Made by a program: the position numbers and the translations under genes
Notes under the pieces: generated by a model
Told to the model about the DNA's origin: nothing
Databases searched by the model: none
The model's input: only the letters and a program-made list of their open reading frames with translations
Source of the DNA: VGBO01 sp964453335
GTDB lineage: Bacteria > Actinomycetota > Acidimicrobiia > Acidimicrobiales > CAIXPF01
DNA: 64,000 bases
Direction: 5' to 3'
Assembly: GCA_964453335.1 (NCBI GenBank)
Contig: CAYVOK010000005.1
Coordinates: 71,618-135,617, forward strand
In this document: positions 1-8,765 of the stretch, piece after piece
Layout of the letters: each line of letters starts with the position of its first letter
Numbering within the stretch: position 1 is the stretch's first letter

Positions 1-1
1 T

Positions 2-112
2 CCTGCTAACTACTTTATGCCAATTGCTGCAGATGCTTTGCAGAAAATGGGTGATAAAGTTGATGATAACAAGGTTGATCACAAGGGTGTTGGAAAAGAT
101 ACAGCTCTATAA
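2..112 (+). CDS. 3' end of an unknown protein (partial)
   Basis: An open frame enters from the left edge and ends at a TAA at 110-112, giving the last 36 residues of a protein that begins outside the window. The tail is hydrophilic, with alternating Asp, Lys and Val, and ends in GKDTAL. It is directly followed by a strong hairpin terminator, which supports it as a real gene end. I do not recognise the family, and nothing in these residues indicates a function. Confidence 0.55.
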   Translation, partial: PANYFMPIAADALQKMGDKVDDNKVDHKGVGKDTAL

Positions 113-130
113 TATAATATAATGTGTAAA

Positions 131-163
131 AAAGAAGCAGGCCATTTTGTGGCCTGCTTCTTT
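131..163. terminator. Bidirectional rho-independent terminator
   Basis: A 14-bp perfect stem (131-144 with 150-163) closes a 5-base loop (TTTTG). The outer part of each arm is A-rich on the left and T-rich on the right, so the hairpin has a U-run in either direction. It sits between the convergent ends of the partial plus gene (stop 110-112) and the minus gene (stop 163-165), as expected for a shared terminator. Confidence 0.85.
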
Positions 164-477
164 CATTTTAACCTATTTTCAATATCTTCCTGATTGATTG
201 ATTTACGCTTTATATTTAACATTTCAGGTACATTTGCCCAATACCCCCATTGGTCTTCATTTTTTGGGTTTTGGAATACAACATTAATTTTAAGATATTT
301 GTAAAGTATTTTTTCTATTTTGTCTTTATCAAGATTTGTTTCTTTTTCAATAGCTCCAACACTTCTCCAAACCCACTTTGTGTTTCTAGCTAATGATGTA
401 AAAACTTTTTGTTCATCATCGCCTTGTTGAGTGCCTTGCGGGTAAAGATCGTACCAATGTTGTGGTGTTTTATTCAT
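163..477 (-). CDS. Small protein, possible winged-helix fold, unknown function
   Basis: A 104-residue acidic/basic protein read leftward, with a good Shine-Dalgarno (GGAGAA) before its ATG. The middle of the protein (residues about 25-75) looks like a helix-turn-helix followed by a beta wing: an alpha-helical stretch with VWRSVGAIEKET, a second helix KDKIEKILYKYL, then a hydrophobic strand and an aromatic hairpin ending in WGYW. This resembles small winged-helix modules, but I cannot assign a family or a DNA target. It is divergent from the 550-1065 gene, and its stop lies inside the bidirectional terminator. Confidence 0.6.
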   Translation of the reverse strand: MNKTPQHWYDLYPQGTQQGDDEQKVFTSLARNTKWVWRSVGAIEKETNLDKDKIEKILYKYLKINVVFQNPKNEDQWGYWANVPEMLNIKRKSINQEDIENRLK

Positions 478-507
478 AATGTTCTCCGAAATTTATCGTA
501 CCTACAT

Positions 508-513
508 TATAAT
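508..513 (+). promoter_or_regulatory. Candidate -10 box (TATAAT)
   Basis: A perfect TATAAT lies 37 bases before the ATG at 550, in the short divergent gap between the minus gene starting at 477 and the plus gene. No clear -35 hexamer is visible at the right distance, so this is a sequence match only. The region is AT-rich and such matches occur by chance. Confidence 0.3.
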
Positions 514-549
514 AATAACGGATATTCTTTTTATAACCAAGGGACTCTC

Positions 550-1065
550 ATGAAAAATCGTCGTGAAGATATGCAAAAGAGACTTCATATTATTCATTCT
601 CAACAAAAGGATTCAGGCAATAATGTGACTTACATTTTCCAGAATCATAAAAACCATGATTATTCACTGCCCAAAAAGTCTCTTTGTGGCAAAAAAATGA
701 TTGGCCCTAGACAAACATTTCATGGAGATGAATATTTCGTAGCATTTGTAAAAACAGGGGACATAAGAATTGTACAAGTTTTACAACCTACAAACGTAAA
801 TACCCCAGAAACTGTATCTTCCGAAACTGTGGAAACCAAAGTAGAATCAAATACAGTTATTACTGAATCATCACAAGGAGCTAATATGGAAAAGTTAATT
901 TTAGATCAGCCAGACAAGGTTACTTTTGATGGCAAGCAAGAACATTTAGTTCGTGAAACCCCAAAGGTAATTAAGGATCATAAGAATCCTGCTCAACTGT
1001 CAAATGAAACAGAAGTTCTTTTAACAGAGAATCCAATGTCTGGCATCGATATTATCAGCGACTAA
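550..1065 (+). CDS. Unknown protein with acidic Thr/Glu-rich C-terminal half
   Basis: 171 residues from the ATG at 550, chosen because AAGGGA lies just upstream. The open frame extends back to 409, but that extension overlaps the divergent gene and has no ribosome site. The N-terminal half (residues 1-85) is basic and probably folded, with IFQNHKNHDYSLP and a following conserved-looking strand FVAFVKTGDIRIVQVL. The C-terminal half is low-complexity, rich in Glu, Thr, Val and Ser, and probably disordered. The 3' end overlaps the convergent minus gene by 4 bases. No family recognised. Confidence 0.6.
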   Translation: MKNRREDMQKRLHIIHSQQKDSGNNVTYIFQNHKNHDYSLPKKSLCGKKMIGPRQTFHGDEYFVAFVKTGDIRIVQVLQPTNVNTPETVSSETVETKVESNTVITESSQGANMEKLILDQPDKVTFDGKQEHLVRETPKVIKDHKNPAQLSNETEVLLTENPMSGIDIISD

Positions 1066-1598
1066 GACTTTGGCCCACGCTTAAGATTAATTTTAATTTC
1101 AGCACTCTTTTTAGGTGGCAAGTTTTCAATACTTGCCATCTTTTCTTTTAATTTGGAAGCTAATTCGCCAGCAGAAGGTTTTGAGTCTATTTTTTCTGCC
1201 TGTACCACATTGACTGATTTTTTCATCCTATTATAATATCCTTTAGATAAAATAAAATAGCCAAGTTGAGCATTATAACATATCATTCCCACCCATTCGC
1301 CATCGTCCCAATTTCTAGATGAAACAATTACTCTAAGAGGTTTCTCTGTAAATACAAGCTTTACATGATATCCCATTCTCTTCAAAGCGGCGCTTACATA
1401 TCCCAAAGCTATCTTGGCAAAACCAAAGTTTACGTCATCCATAGTTGTTTTATAATTAACATCTACAGCATATCTTGAAGTCTCTACAGATTCTTTAATA
1501 ATAGAATACTTTTTGCTAAGATACTCAACAAATATCTGAGCCAATTCATCAGGAGTAACTTGTACTATTTCAGTCACATCTTTTAAAGGATTGTCCAT
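1062..1598 (-). CDS. Conserved-looking hypothetical protein
   Basis: 178 residues read leftward. Residues about 15-130 look like a compact alpha/beta fold: helix ELAQIFVEYLSKKY, strand SRYAVDVNYKT, helix FGFAKIALGYVSAALKRMG, then strands KLVFTEKPLRVIVSS and GMICYNAQLGYFILS. The C-terminal 45 residues are Lys-rich and probably flexible. No Shine-Dalgarno is visible. The bases just before the ATG are CTAAATATAGC, like the other starts here that lack a ribosome site. I do not recognise the family and assign no function. It is divergent from the glycosyltransferase gene at 1640 and convergent with 550-1065. Confidence 0.6.
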   Translation of the reverse strand: MDNPLKDVTEIVQVTPDELAQIFVEYLSKKYSIIKESVETSRYAVDVNYKTTMDDVNFGFAKIALGYVSAALKRMGYHVKLVFTEKPLRVIVSSRNWDDGEWVGMICYNAQLGYFILSKGYYNRMKKSVNVVQAEKIDSKPSAGELASKLKEKMASIENLPPKKSAEIKINLKRGPKS

Positions 1599-1639
1599 GC
1601 TATATTTAGTTTAGTTACTCTTTTATTTTTGAGGTGATT

Positions 1640-2797
1640 ATGAAAGAATTAGTAAGCATGGAAGATAGAATTGACAATATTATTAAACTTATCAAAGATA
1701 TGGAAAATGCTTTTGATGAGATTCAACAACCTAGAAGTGAATACGTTTTACAAAATTTTGTAGTTGGCCAACATGATACATTAGAAACACAATACTCACA
1801 ATGTGTGCTTGAAATGATGGTCAAATACGATAATATCAGAAGAGCAAAATTAAATAAAAAGAAACTTTTGATAAAAATTAGTGAATATGAATCTAAAAAT
1901 ACGGAATTAGATCAAATTGAAGCAGATCTTCTTAAAATTGATCTTGAAGAACAAGAAAGAGCTATGCTTGGAGCTTTAAGGGAATTTGAATCTTTATATA
2001 AAATTTGGCAATCTTTTCCCAAAAAGTATACTAGAGAAGAACTTGATGCAAATCAACCTTATTATTGGGCTAAAAGACTACAAAGGCAGGCATATCAAGA
2101 CATGCAGGCTACTGGAAGAATTGGGGTCGGCAATCACGAAGCATTAAGACAAGCTGGTTTTGTTTCTGTGCCTGAAAATTCCTTGGCATCAAATGTAGAA
2201 AAGAAATATTTAGAAAAAGGAGATGCAAAATGTTTGCTTGTTGTAGCAACTAGAGAAAAAGCAGAAAAACTTCCTAATATAGAAAAATTAGAGTTGCCAG
2301 TAGGATTGCAAGTAAAAATAACTAATGTGCATGGCATGGGTGTAGATGCAGCTTATAATCATGCTGTAAAAATTGCACTAGAAGATGGCGCTGATTTTAT
2401 TTTGACAGTAGAAGATGACACATTCCCTCCAGAAGATGGGTTTGTTAAATTAATGAAAACTTATAGAGATTTAGATTCAAAATCTGTAGTTGGAGGTTGG
2501 TATCCAAGAAAAGGAAAATCTAGACAAGGTACTGCCATAGTAATTAAAAATGGCATTAGGACAGATTTACAGCCAGATGGCAAATTACATGAAGTTTATA
2601 GCATGCCAATGGGATTTACATTATTTCCAATATCATTATTTAAAGATATAGAAAAACCCTTTTTTATGACAACAGATGTTCTAACACAAGATAGTTTTTT
2701 ATCACAAAAAGCAAGAGACAAAAACTATAGATTATTTGTCAATACTTCAATTATGTGCAAGCATCTTGATAAAGAAACAAATGAAATGTACGAATAG
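1640..2797 (+). CDS. Coiled-coil/glycosyltransferase (GT-A, GT2-like) fusion
   Basis: 385 residues from the ATG at 1640, preceded by GAGGTG; an in-frame GTG at 1634 lies inside that ribosome site and is less likely. Residues 1-125 are charged heptad-like helix, probably coiled coil. Residues 130-180 form a conserved-looking linker (QPYYWAKRLQRQAYQDM, GRIGVGNHEALRQAG). Residues about 195-385 form a GT-A glycosyltransferase domain with an acidic metal-site motif FILTVEDDTFPP and a C-terminal segment LTQDSFLSQKA ... NTSIMCKHLD. The same C-terminal pattern occurs in the gene at 43006, so the two are paralogues. The coiled coil might anchor the enzyme to a protein partner (inference). Substrate unknown. 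Confidence 0.7.
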   Translation: MKELVSMEDRIDNIIKLIKDMENAFDEIQQPRSEYVLQNFVVGQHDTLETQYSQCVLEMMVKYDNIRRAKLNKKKLLIKISEYESKNTELDQIEADLLKIDLEEQERAMLGALREFESLYKIWQSFPKKYTREELDANQPYYWAKRLQRQAYQDMQATGRIGVGNHEALRQAGFVSVPENSLASNVEKKYLEKGDAKCLLVVATREKAEKLPNIEKLELPVGLQVKITNVHGMGVDAAYNHAVKIALEDGADFILTVEDDTFPPEDGFVKLMKTYRDLDSKSVVGGWYPRKGKSRQGTAIVIKNGIRTDLQPDGKLHEVYSMPMGFTLFPISLFKDIEKPFFMTTDVLTQDSFLSQKARDKNYRLFVNTSIMCKHLDKETNEMYE

Positions 2798-2875
2798 TTA
2801 ATAAAAGATGGCCAGTATTAGGTTTTGTTTTTTGACTCAATTTTTATAAAAAAGTGTTATCTTGAACTAAATAAT

Positions 2876-2910
2876 CTAGCATCAATATGTTTTAAGCATG
2901 TTGGTGCTAG
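2876..2910 (+). other. Strong RNA stem-loop upstream of the first structural gene
   Basis: A 14-bp stem (2876-2889 with 2897-2910), loop TTTTAAG, with two G-U wobble pairs and no other mismatches. It is followed by a weak T-rich run (TTGTTATTTAT). It lies 79 bases after the glycosyltransferase stop and 26 bases before the ATG at 2936. It could be a weak terminator for the upstream gene or a 5' stabilising or processing hairpin on the structural transcript. The wobble pairs suggest the RNA form is what is selected. Confidence 0.5.
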
Positions 2911-2935
2911 TTGTTATTTATATAAAGGCTAATAA

Positions 2936-3400
2936 ATGGCTGACTTAACTAGAATACAAGCTGCAGCTCCTATACAAATAACTGATGCTAATAGTTCTGT
3001 TGTGGCTTTAACAAATGCATTACCTGCATCTAATGCCATAGGATTAGTTATTAGAGATGCAACTCAAGGTCAAGCTTTAATGGCTGGTAGCCGTCCAGTC
3101 ACTATAGCTGAAGATCAATCATATGCAAGACCAAATACAGATACATGGTTTGCAGGACAAGAAACAATTACAACTTCTGCTTCTCAACTATCAAACCAAG
3201 CAGTTGTTGTATCTGTCATTATAAAAGCCAGCAATAATAACAATGGTACTGTTTACATAGGATTTTCAAGTGGGGTTACTGCTTCTACCGGTTTCGAATT
3301 GGGAGCAGGTGAAAGTTTGACTTTGCCAGTAAATAATGTCAACAAACTTTACGCCATATCAAGCTCTGGTAGTCAAAACATTTCATATATTGGTGTTTAA
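2936..3400 (+). CDS. Small virion-associated protein, probable tail or decoration component
   Basis: 154 residues, start ATG with AAAGG eight bases upstream. The protein is rich in Ala, Ser, Thr and Asn with few charges, and its second half (residues about 70-154) is predicted all-beta: a repeated pattern of hydrophobic strands around NNNNGTVYIGFSSGV, GFELGAGESLTLPV and NKLYAISSSGSQNI. That pattern resembles small jelly-roll domains often found in phage receptor-binding or decoration proteins (family knowledge). It lies 2 bases upstream of the first giant fibre gene, so the two are probably co-transcribed. The exact position in the virion is inference. Confidence 0.55.
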   Translation: MADLTRIQAAAPIQITDANSSVVALTNALPASNAIGLVIRDATQGQALMAGSRPVTIAEDQSYARPNTDTWFAGQETITTSASQLSNQAVVVSVIIKASNNNNGTVYIGFSSGVTASTGFELGAGESLTLPVNNVNKLYAISSSGSQNISYIGV

Positions 3401-3402
3401 AG

Positions 3403-6400
3403 ATGATAAATGGACAGCCTAATTTCAATCCCGGTTTAACAAAAGGCAGAGCTGATCAACTCTACCTTGGCAAAAATTCTGGATCAATAACAAGTGGGTA
3501 CATAGGAGATGGTGCAGTAGTATCTGGATCTATAGCTTCTGGAGCTATAGGACCAAATCAACTGGCAAGCGGAGCCCTAATTCCATCTCTGCTATTGTCA
3601 GGGACAGCAAATCAAGTACTTGGAATTAATGCTGCTGGAACTGCAAATGAGTACAAAACACTCATAGCTGGGCCAAACATTAATATTACGCATAACTCTG
3701 GAGCTATTACCTTATCGGCAGTAGCGTCAGGCGGGGCTGTAACAGGCTATTATATTTCTGCATACTCTGATTCAACACAAGCAAATACTGGAATTTCATC
3801 AGAAAATTTATTCACATATAATCAAGTATGGGAATATAATGGAATTACAATAGTTGATAATAGCAAAATAACATTTCAATATGCTGGAACATACAATGTA
3901 CAATTTTCGGCACAAATAGAAAAAACAGATTCCGGTACTGATGATGTAGACATTTGGCTCAAAAAAAATGGTACTAACGAAGCATATAGTAACACCGCTC
4001 TGTCTTTGGTTGGAAATAATACAAAGTATGTAGCTTCATGGAATTTTGTACTTACTGTAGCTGCTGGTGATTATTTACAATTAGCGTGGTCGAGTCCAGA
4101 TATCGATATGGCAATAGTTGCCGCTGGCACAAAAACCTTACCTACTCGTCCTGCTGTGCCTTCTGTAATAATTACAGCAACACAAGTAATGAATGCAGCA
4201 GCTTATGGCACAGTAACTAATGTTGCAGGCCAAGGTACTGTAAATGGCATCACATTAACTGGTTCTGTAGTAGCTTCTGGATTTTTGACTTTAGGTGGCA
4301 GTTTACAATTATCATCTGGCTTGGTAAAATCAGGAGATATTGCTTCTGGACAAGTTGGAAATTTCCACATAGCAAGTGGTTTGGTAAAAGCTGGAGCAGG
4401 AATAGTTGTTAGTGTAGATGCGGCAAATTCTTACATAATAGTAGCATCCGGATTGAATATTACTTCCGGTGCAATTACTAGTGGACATTTAGGTAATAAT
4501 TCAGTAAATTCTGGCAACATTTCGAGTGGTCAAATAGGACAGTTTCATATAGCATCCGGTTCTATTACTGGTGAACACATTGCAAGTGGAGCCATTCTAC
4601 CATTAGATGTGGCAGACAATGCTGTCGTTTCTGGCAAAATAGCAAGCGGCACAGTATCTTGGTTTAATTTAGCTAGCGGATTTTTAACTTCTGGAATAGT
4701 TGCTAGCGGACATATAGGAAATAATTCTGTTACTTCAGGTAATATAGCAAGCGGACAAATAGGACAATATCATATAAGTTCTGGAGCAATTACAACAGAT
4801 CAGTTGGCAAGTGGAACCATACTAAGCCATGATTTAGCAGATAATTTAATAATATCTGGAAAAGTAAGCAGCGGAATAATTGGATGGTTTAATTTATCTA
4901 GCGGATTTGTGACTTCTGGATATTTGACCAGCGGAACAATTGGAAATGACTCAGTAACATCAGGTAATATAGCAAGTGGACAAATAGGTCAATATCACAT
5001 AGCTTCAGGTTCTATTACTGGCGAGCATATAGCTAGCGGAGCAATATTGCCAACGGATATTACTGACTATGCAGTCATATCTGGTAAAATTGCAAGTGGT
5101 GTAGTCGCATGGTTTAATATGGCCAGCGGCTTCATTACATCGGGACTAATTGCAAGTGGTAATTTGGGAAATAATTCTGTAACATCTGGTAATATAGCCA
5201 GTGGACAAATAGGTTCATTTCACATAGCTTCAGGTTCTATTACTGCAGAACATATTGCTAGTGGCGCAATAATTGCTACAGACGTTGCAGACAACGCCAT
5301 TATATCTGGGAAAATAGCTAGCGGAGTTATTGGCTGGTTCAACTTATCAAGTGGTTTTATAACATCTGGATTTATTACCAGCGGTAGTATTGGCGACAAT
5401 TCCGTCAATAGCGGAAACATTGCAAGTGGACAAATAGGTCAATACCATATTGCTTCAGGTTCTATTACTGGTGAGCATATAGCCAGCGGCTCTTTAAGTT
5501 CTCAAGATCTTTCAAATGAATCTATAATTTCTGGCAAATTAGCAAGCGGAATTATTGGCTGGTTTAATCTTTCAAGCGGCTTCATTACATCTGGATACAT
5601 TACAAGTGGAACTATAGGAAATAATACTATAAATTCCGGAAATTTATCCAGCGGACAAATAGGCCAATATCATTTGGCTTCTGGTATAATAACGACATTG
5701 TTATTAGGTTCTGGCCAAGTCGTTTCAGGAAACATAGCAAGCGGTCAAATAGGCATCAATCACTTAGCCTCTGGCGTAATACCACAATTAACATCAGGCA
5801 TTATTGGATCGGGTCTGCTTGCTAACAATGCTGTATTGTCTGGCAATATAGCTTCTGGTCAGGTAGGACAATTTCATATAGCTTCTGGTTCTATTACTGC
5901 AGAACATATTGCCAGCGGTGCTGTTCTATCTACAGATGTTGCTGATAATGCAATTATCTCAGGGAAAATAGCCAGCGGAGTAATTGAATGGTTTAACATC
6001 GCCTCTGGTTCTATTCGTACTGGACAAATAGCTGCTGGAAGCATCTCCTCTGGTCTTGTTGGTAGTGGCCAGATTGGCGTGTTTCATTTAGCCAGCGGTG
6101 TTTTGGACGGATTGATTACTAGTGGCATAATACAAAGCGGTGATATAGGAATTGCGGCTGTAAATAATTTAAATATTAACAGCGGAACAATATCTGTTGA
6201 TAAACTTGCCACTTCCAGCATAACAGTAGGCGGCACAGCCGTAAGTCTTGGCGGATCACTTGAATATGCAGGATTGTCTGCTTCCAGCGGCTTGCTCGGA
6301 CCTGTTTACTATCCTTCTGGTGGAGCTATTTTCGGCATATCTTCTGGCGGGATAATATCACAAAACTTATCTGATAATTCAGTTGTTTCTGGCAAAATTT

Positions 6401-8754
6401 CTAGCGGATCTATTGCTTGGTTCAATCTTGCCAGCGGATTTATAACATCTGGTTTTATAACAAGTGGATTACTTGGTAATAACTCTGTATTATCTGGAAA
6501 TATAGCTTCTGGTCAAGTAGGTCTAGATCATCTTGTTTCTGGATTGCTTACAAATATTCCGTCTGGAGCAATTCAATCTGGAATGATTGCCAACAATGCC
6601 GTTGTTTCAGGAAGCATAGCAAGCGGTCAAGTTAGCCAATTCCATATAGCTTCTGGCTCAATTACGGCAGAACATATTGCTAGCGGAGCAATAATATCTG
6701 CAGATGTTGCCGATAACGCAGTAATATCTGGCAAGATAGCTAGTGGAGTAGTTTCTTGGTTCAATCTTGCTAGTGGATTTATTACTTCGGGATATGTTGT
6801 AAGTGGCAATTTAGCAAATAATTCAGTTGTTTCAGGAAGTATTGCCTCTGGACAAATTGGCTTCGTGCATCTTGCATCTGGAACAATAAGCACAGCGGCT
6901 TTAGGTTCTGGGCAAGTTGTTTCTGGAAATATAGCCAGCGGCCAAATAGGTTTATATCATCTTGTTTCTGGATTGCTTACAAACATTCCATCTGGTGCAA
7001 TTCAATCTGGAATGATTGCAGACAATGCTGTAGTTTCAGGAAGCATAGCGTCAGGACAAGTAGGACAATACCATATAGCTTCTGGCTCAATTACAGCAGA
7101 ACACATTGCTTCTGGAGCAATAATATCCGCAGATGTTGCTGATAACGCAGTAATATCTGGTAAAGTAGCAAGCGGAATAGTAGCATGGTTTAACCTTGCT
7201 AGCGGATTTATTACTTCGGGATATATTGTAAGTGGCAACTTAGCTAACAATTCAGTAGTTTCAGGAAGTATTGCCAGCGGACAAGTAGGATTTGTTCATC
7301 TTGCTTCTGGAACAATAAGCACAGCAGCTTTAGGCTCTGGACAGGTTGTATCTGGGAACATAGCTTCTGGCCAAGTTGGGCTTTATCATTTAGTATCCGG
7401 TCTTTTAACAAATATTCCATCTGGTGCAATTCAATCTGGAATGATTGCAAACAATGCTGTTGTTTCAGGTAGTGTTGCTTCTGGACAAATTGGTCAATTT
7501 CATATAGCTTCTGGCTCAATTACAGCAGAACACATTGCTAGTGGCGCAATAATATCTGCAGATGTTGCTGATAACGCAGTAATATCTGGCAAAGTAGCAA
7601 GTGGAATAGTAGCATGGTTTAACCTTGCCAGCGGATTCATCACTTCAGGATTGATAACCAGCGGAATGCTAGGCAACAATTCTGTTGTTTCTGGATCTAT
7701 TGCAAGCGGCCAAATAGGAAGATTCCATATTGCTTCTGGAGTTATTACAGCAGAGCACATTGCTAGTGGAGCAATAATATCTGCAGACATTTCAGATAAT
7801 GCAGTAATATCTGGCAAAGTAGCAAGTGGAACAATAGCATGGTTTAATCTTGCTAGCGGAAGTGTTTTATCTGGCCATGTTGGCAATAATGCTATAGTAT
7901 CTGGAAATATATCATCTGGACAAATTGGGCAATATAATTTATCTCAAATTTTAATTCCTAAAATTCCAGCTACTGGAAGATTGACGCTAGCATCTGGCGA
8001 TCCAACTCCAATTTTGAATCAAAGTGCAAAAAGCACCTTATACTATACCCCATGTGCTGGAAATCAAATAGGACTCTACACTGGGGCCGGATGGATTATA
8101 AATAATTTCGCCCAAACATCTTTGTCTTTATCTGGATTGACTTCTGGATCATTATATGATGTTTTTGGATACGATAATGCAGGAACATTAGGACTTGAAC
8201 TTGGAAATGCATGGACAAATAGCTCAACAAGATCTCAATTATTAGATATAAAAGATGGAATTTACATAATGTCTGGAACTACAAGAAGATATTTAGGCAC
8301 TATCAGAGCTTCTTCTGCAACTACTACAGAAGATACAGATTATAGAAGATTAATTTTCAACCATGAAAATAAATCCAAAAGAGCAATTTTTGTCCAAGAG
8401 GCTACATCACATACCTATAACTCTTCTACTCCGAGAAATTGGTTAAATAACGACAGTACGCTTCTAGAATTTGTACAAGGAATCGGTGGACAGGGAATAA
8501 GTTTTTCAGCAGCAGTTACAAATTATGTAACAAATGGAGCTATTGGATATGTTGAAATGGCAACTAATTTTGCAGTATGGAGCGGCTCACAAAACTTTAT
8601 AGCTAATACATTTACAGGAACTTGGTGGCAACCAAGTATGACAAGTGTAGGAGTAGCAGCCAACGGATATAACTATATTAAAGTACAAGAATATGTAACT
8701 GGCGGCACTGTTACAAACCTAAAAATTAACTTACATGGAACGATAGAAGGGTAG
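3403..8754 (+). CDS. Giant Ser-Gly-repeat tail fibre protein 1 (1783 aa)
   Basis: Architecture by residue: 1-110, N-terminal region with early SG repeats; about 112-260, a beta jelly-roll resembling C1q/TNF-like domains of phage fibres (ITFQYAGTYNVQFSAQI and a following KYVASWNFVLTVAAGDYL); about 270-1520, tandem repeats built from IASGQIGQ.HIASG and DNAVISGKIASG with a recurring WFNLASGFITSG; about 1530-1783, a conserved C-terminal domain that I know from many phage tail proteins (RLTLASGDPTP, TLYYTPCAGNQIGLYTG, RRYLGTIRAS). Within the repeats a 429-bp unit recurs starting at 6541, 6970 and 7399. The short hydrophobic/SG periodicity suggests an elongated beta-structured shaft with a folded tip. 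Likely a structural receptor-binding fibre; the receptor is unknown. Only a weak ribosome site precedes the ATG, so translation may be coupled to the gene 2 bases upstream. Confidence 0.8.
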   Translation: MINGQPNFNPGLTKGRADQLYLGKNSGSITSGYIGDGAVVSGSIASGAIGPNQLASGALIPSLLLSGTANQVLGINAAGTANEYKTLIAGPNINITHNSGAITLSAVASGGAVTGYYISAYSDSTQANTGISSENLFTYNQVWEYNGITIVDNSKITFQYAGTYNVQFSAQIEKTDSGTDDVDIWLKKNGTNEAYSNTALSLVGNNTKYVASWNFVLTVAAGDYLQLAWSSPDIDMAIVAAGTKTLPTRPAVPSVIITATQVMNAAAYGTVTNVAGQGTVNGITLTGSVVASGFLTLGGSLQLSSGLVKSGDIASGQVGNFHIASGLVKAGAGIVVSVDAANSYIIVASGLNITSGAITSGHLGNNSVNSGNISSGQIGQFHIASGSITGEHIASGAILPLDVADNAVVSGKIASGTVSWFNLASGFLTSGIVASGHIGNNSVTSGNIASGQIGQYHISSGAITTDQLASGTILSHDLADNLIISGKVSSGIIGWFNLSSGFVTSGYLTSGTIGNDSVTSGNIASGQIGQYHIASGSITGEHIASGAILPTDITDYAVISGKIASGVVAWFNMASGFITSGLIASGNLGNNSVTSGNIASGQIGSFHIASGSITAEHIASGAIIATDVADNAIISGKIASGVIGWFNLSSGFITSGFITSGSIGDNSVNSGNIASGQIGQYHIASGSITGEHIASGSLSSQDLSNESIISGKLASGIIGWFNLSSGFITSGYITSGTIGNNTINSGNLSSGQIGQYHLASGIITTLLLGSGQVVSGNIASGQIGINHLASGVIPQLTSGIIGSGLLANNAVLSGNIASGQVGQFHIASGSITAEHIASGAVLSTDVADNAIISGKIASGVIEWFNIASGSIRTGQIAAGSISSGLVGSGQIGVFHLASGVLDGLITSGIIQSGDIGIAAVNNLNINSGTISVDKLATSSITVGGTAVSLGGSLEYAGLSASSGLLGPVYYPSGGAIFGISSGGIISQNLSDNSVVSGKISSGSIAWFNLASGFITSGFITSGLLGNNSVLSGNIASGQVGLDHLVSGLLTNIPSGAIQSGMIANNAVVSGSIASGQVSQFHIASGSITAEHIASGAIISADVADNAVISGKIASGVVSWFNLASGFITSGYVVSGNLANNSVVSGSIASGQIGFVHLASGTISTAALGSGQVVSGNIASGQIGLYHLVSGLLTNIPSGAIQSGMIADNAVVSGSIASGQVGQYHIASGSITAEHIASGAIISADVADNAVISGKVASGIVAWFNLASGFITSGYIVSGNLANNSVVSGSIASGQVGFVHLASGTISTAALGSGQVVSGNIASGQVGLYHLVSGLLTNIPSGAIQSGMIANNAVVSGSVASGQIGQFHIASGSITAEHIASGAIISADVADNAVISGKVASGIVAWFNLASGFITSGLITSGMLGNNSVVSGSIASGQIGRFHIASGVITAEHIASGAIISADISDNAVISGKVASGTIAWFNLASGSVLSGHVGNNAIVSGNISSGQIGQYNLSQILIPKIPATGRLTLASGDPTPILNQSAKSTLYYTPCAGNQIGLYTGAGWIINNFAQTSLSLSGLTSGSLYDVFGYDNAGTLGLELGNAWTNSSTRSQLLDIKDGIYIMSGTTRRYLGTIRASSATTTEDTDYRRLIFNHENKSKRAIFVQEATSHTYNSSTPRNWLNNDSTLLEFVQGIGGQGISFSAAVTNYVTNGAIGYVEMATNFAVWSGSQNFIANTFTGTWWQPSMTSVGVAANGYNYIKVQEYVTGGTVTNLKINLHGTIEG
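6541..7827 (+). repeat. 429-bp in-frame tandem repeat inside fibre 1
   Basis: The segment coding for GLLTNIPSGAIQSGMIA recurs at 6541, 6970 and 7399, exactly 429 bases (143 codons) apart. The copies differ mostly at third codon positions, and the third copy diverges after roughly 270 bases. The whole-codon period and synonymous differences show duplication within a gene that stayed under coding selection. Confidence 0.75.
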
Positions 8755-8765
8755 TGGGAGAAAAA

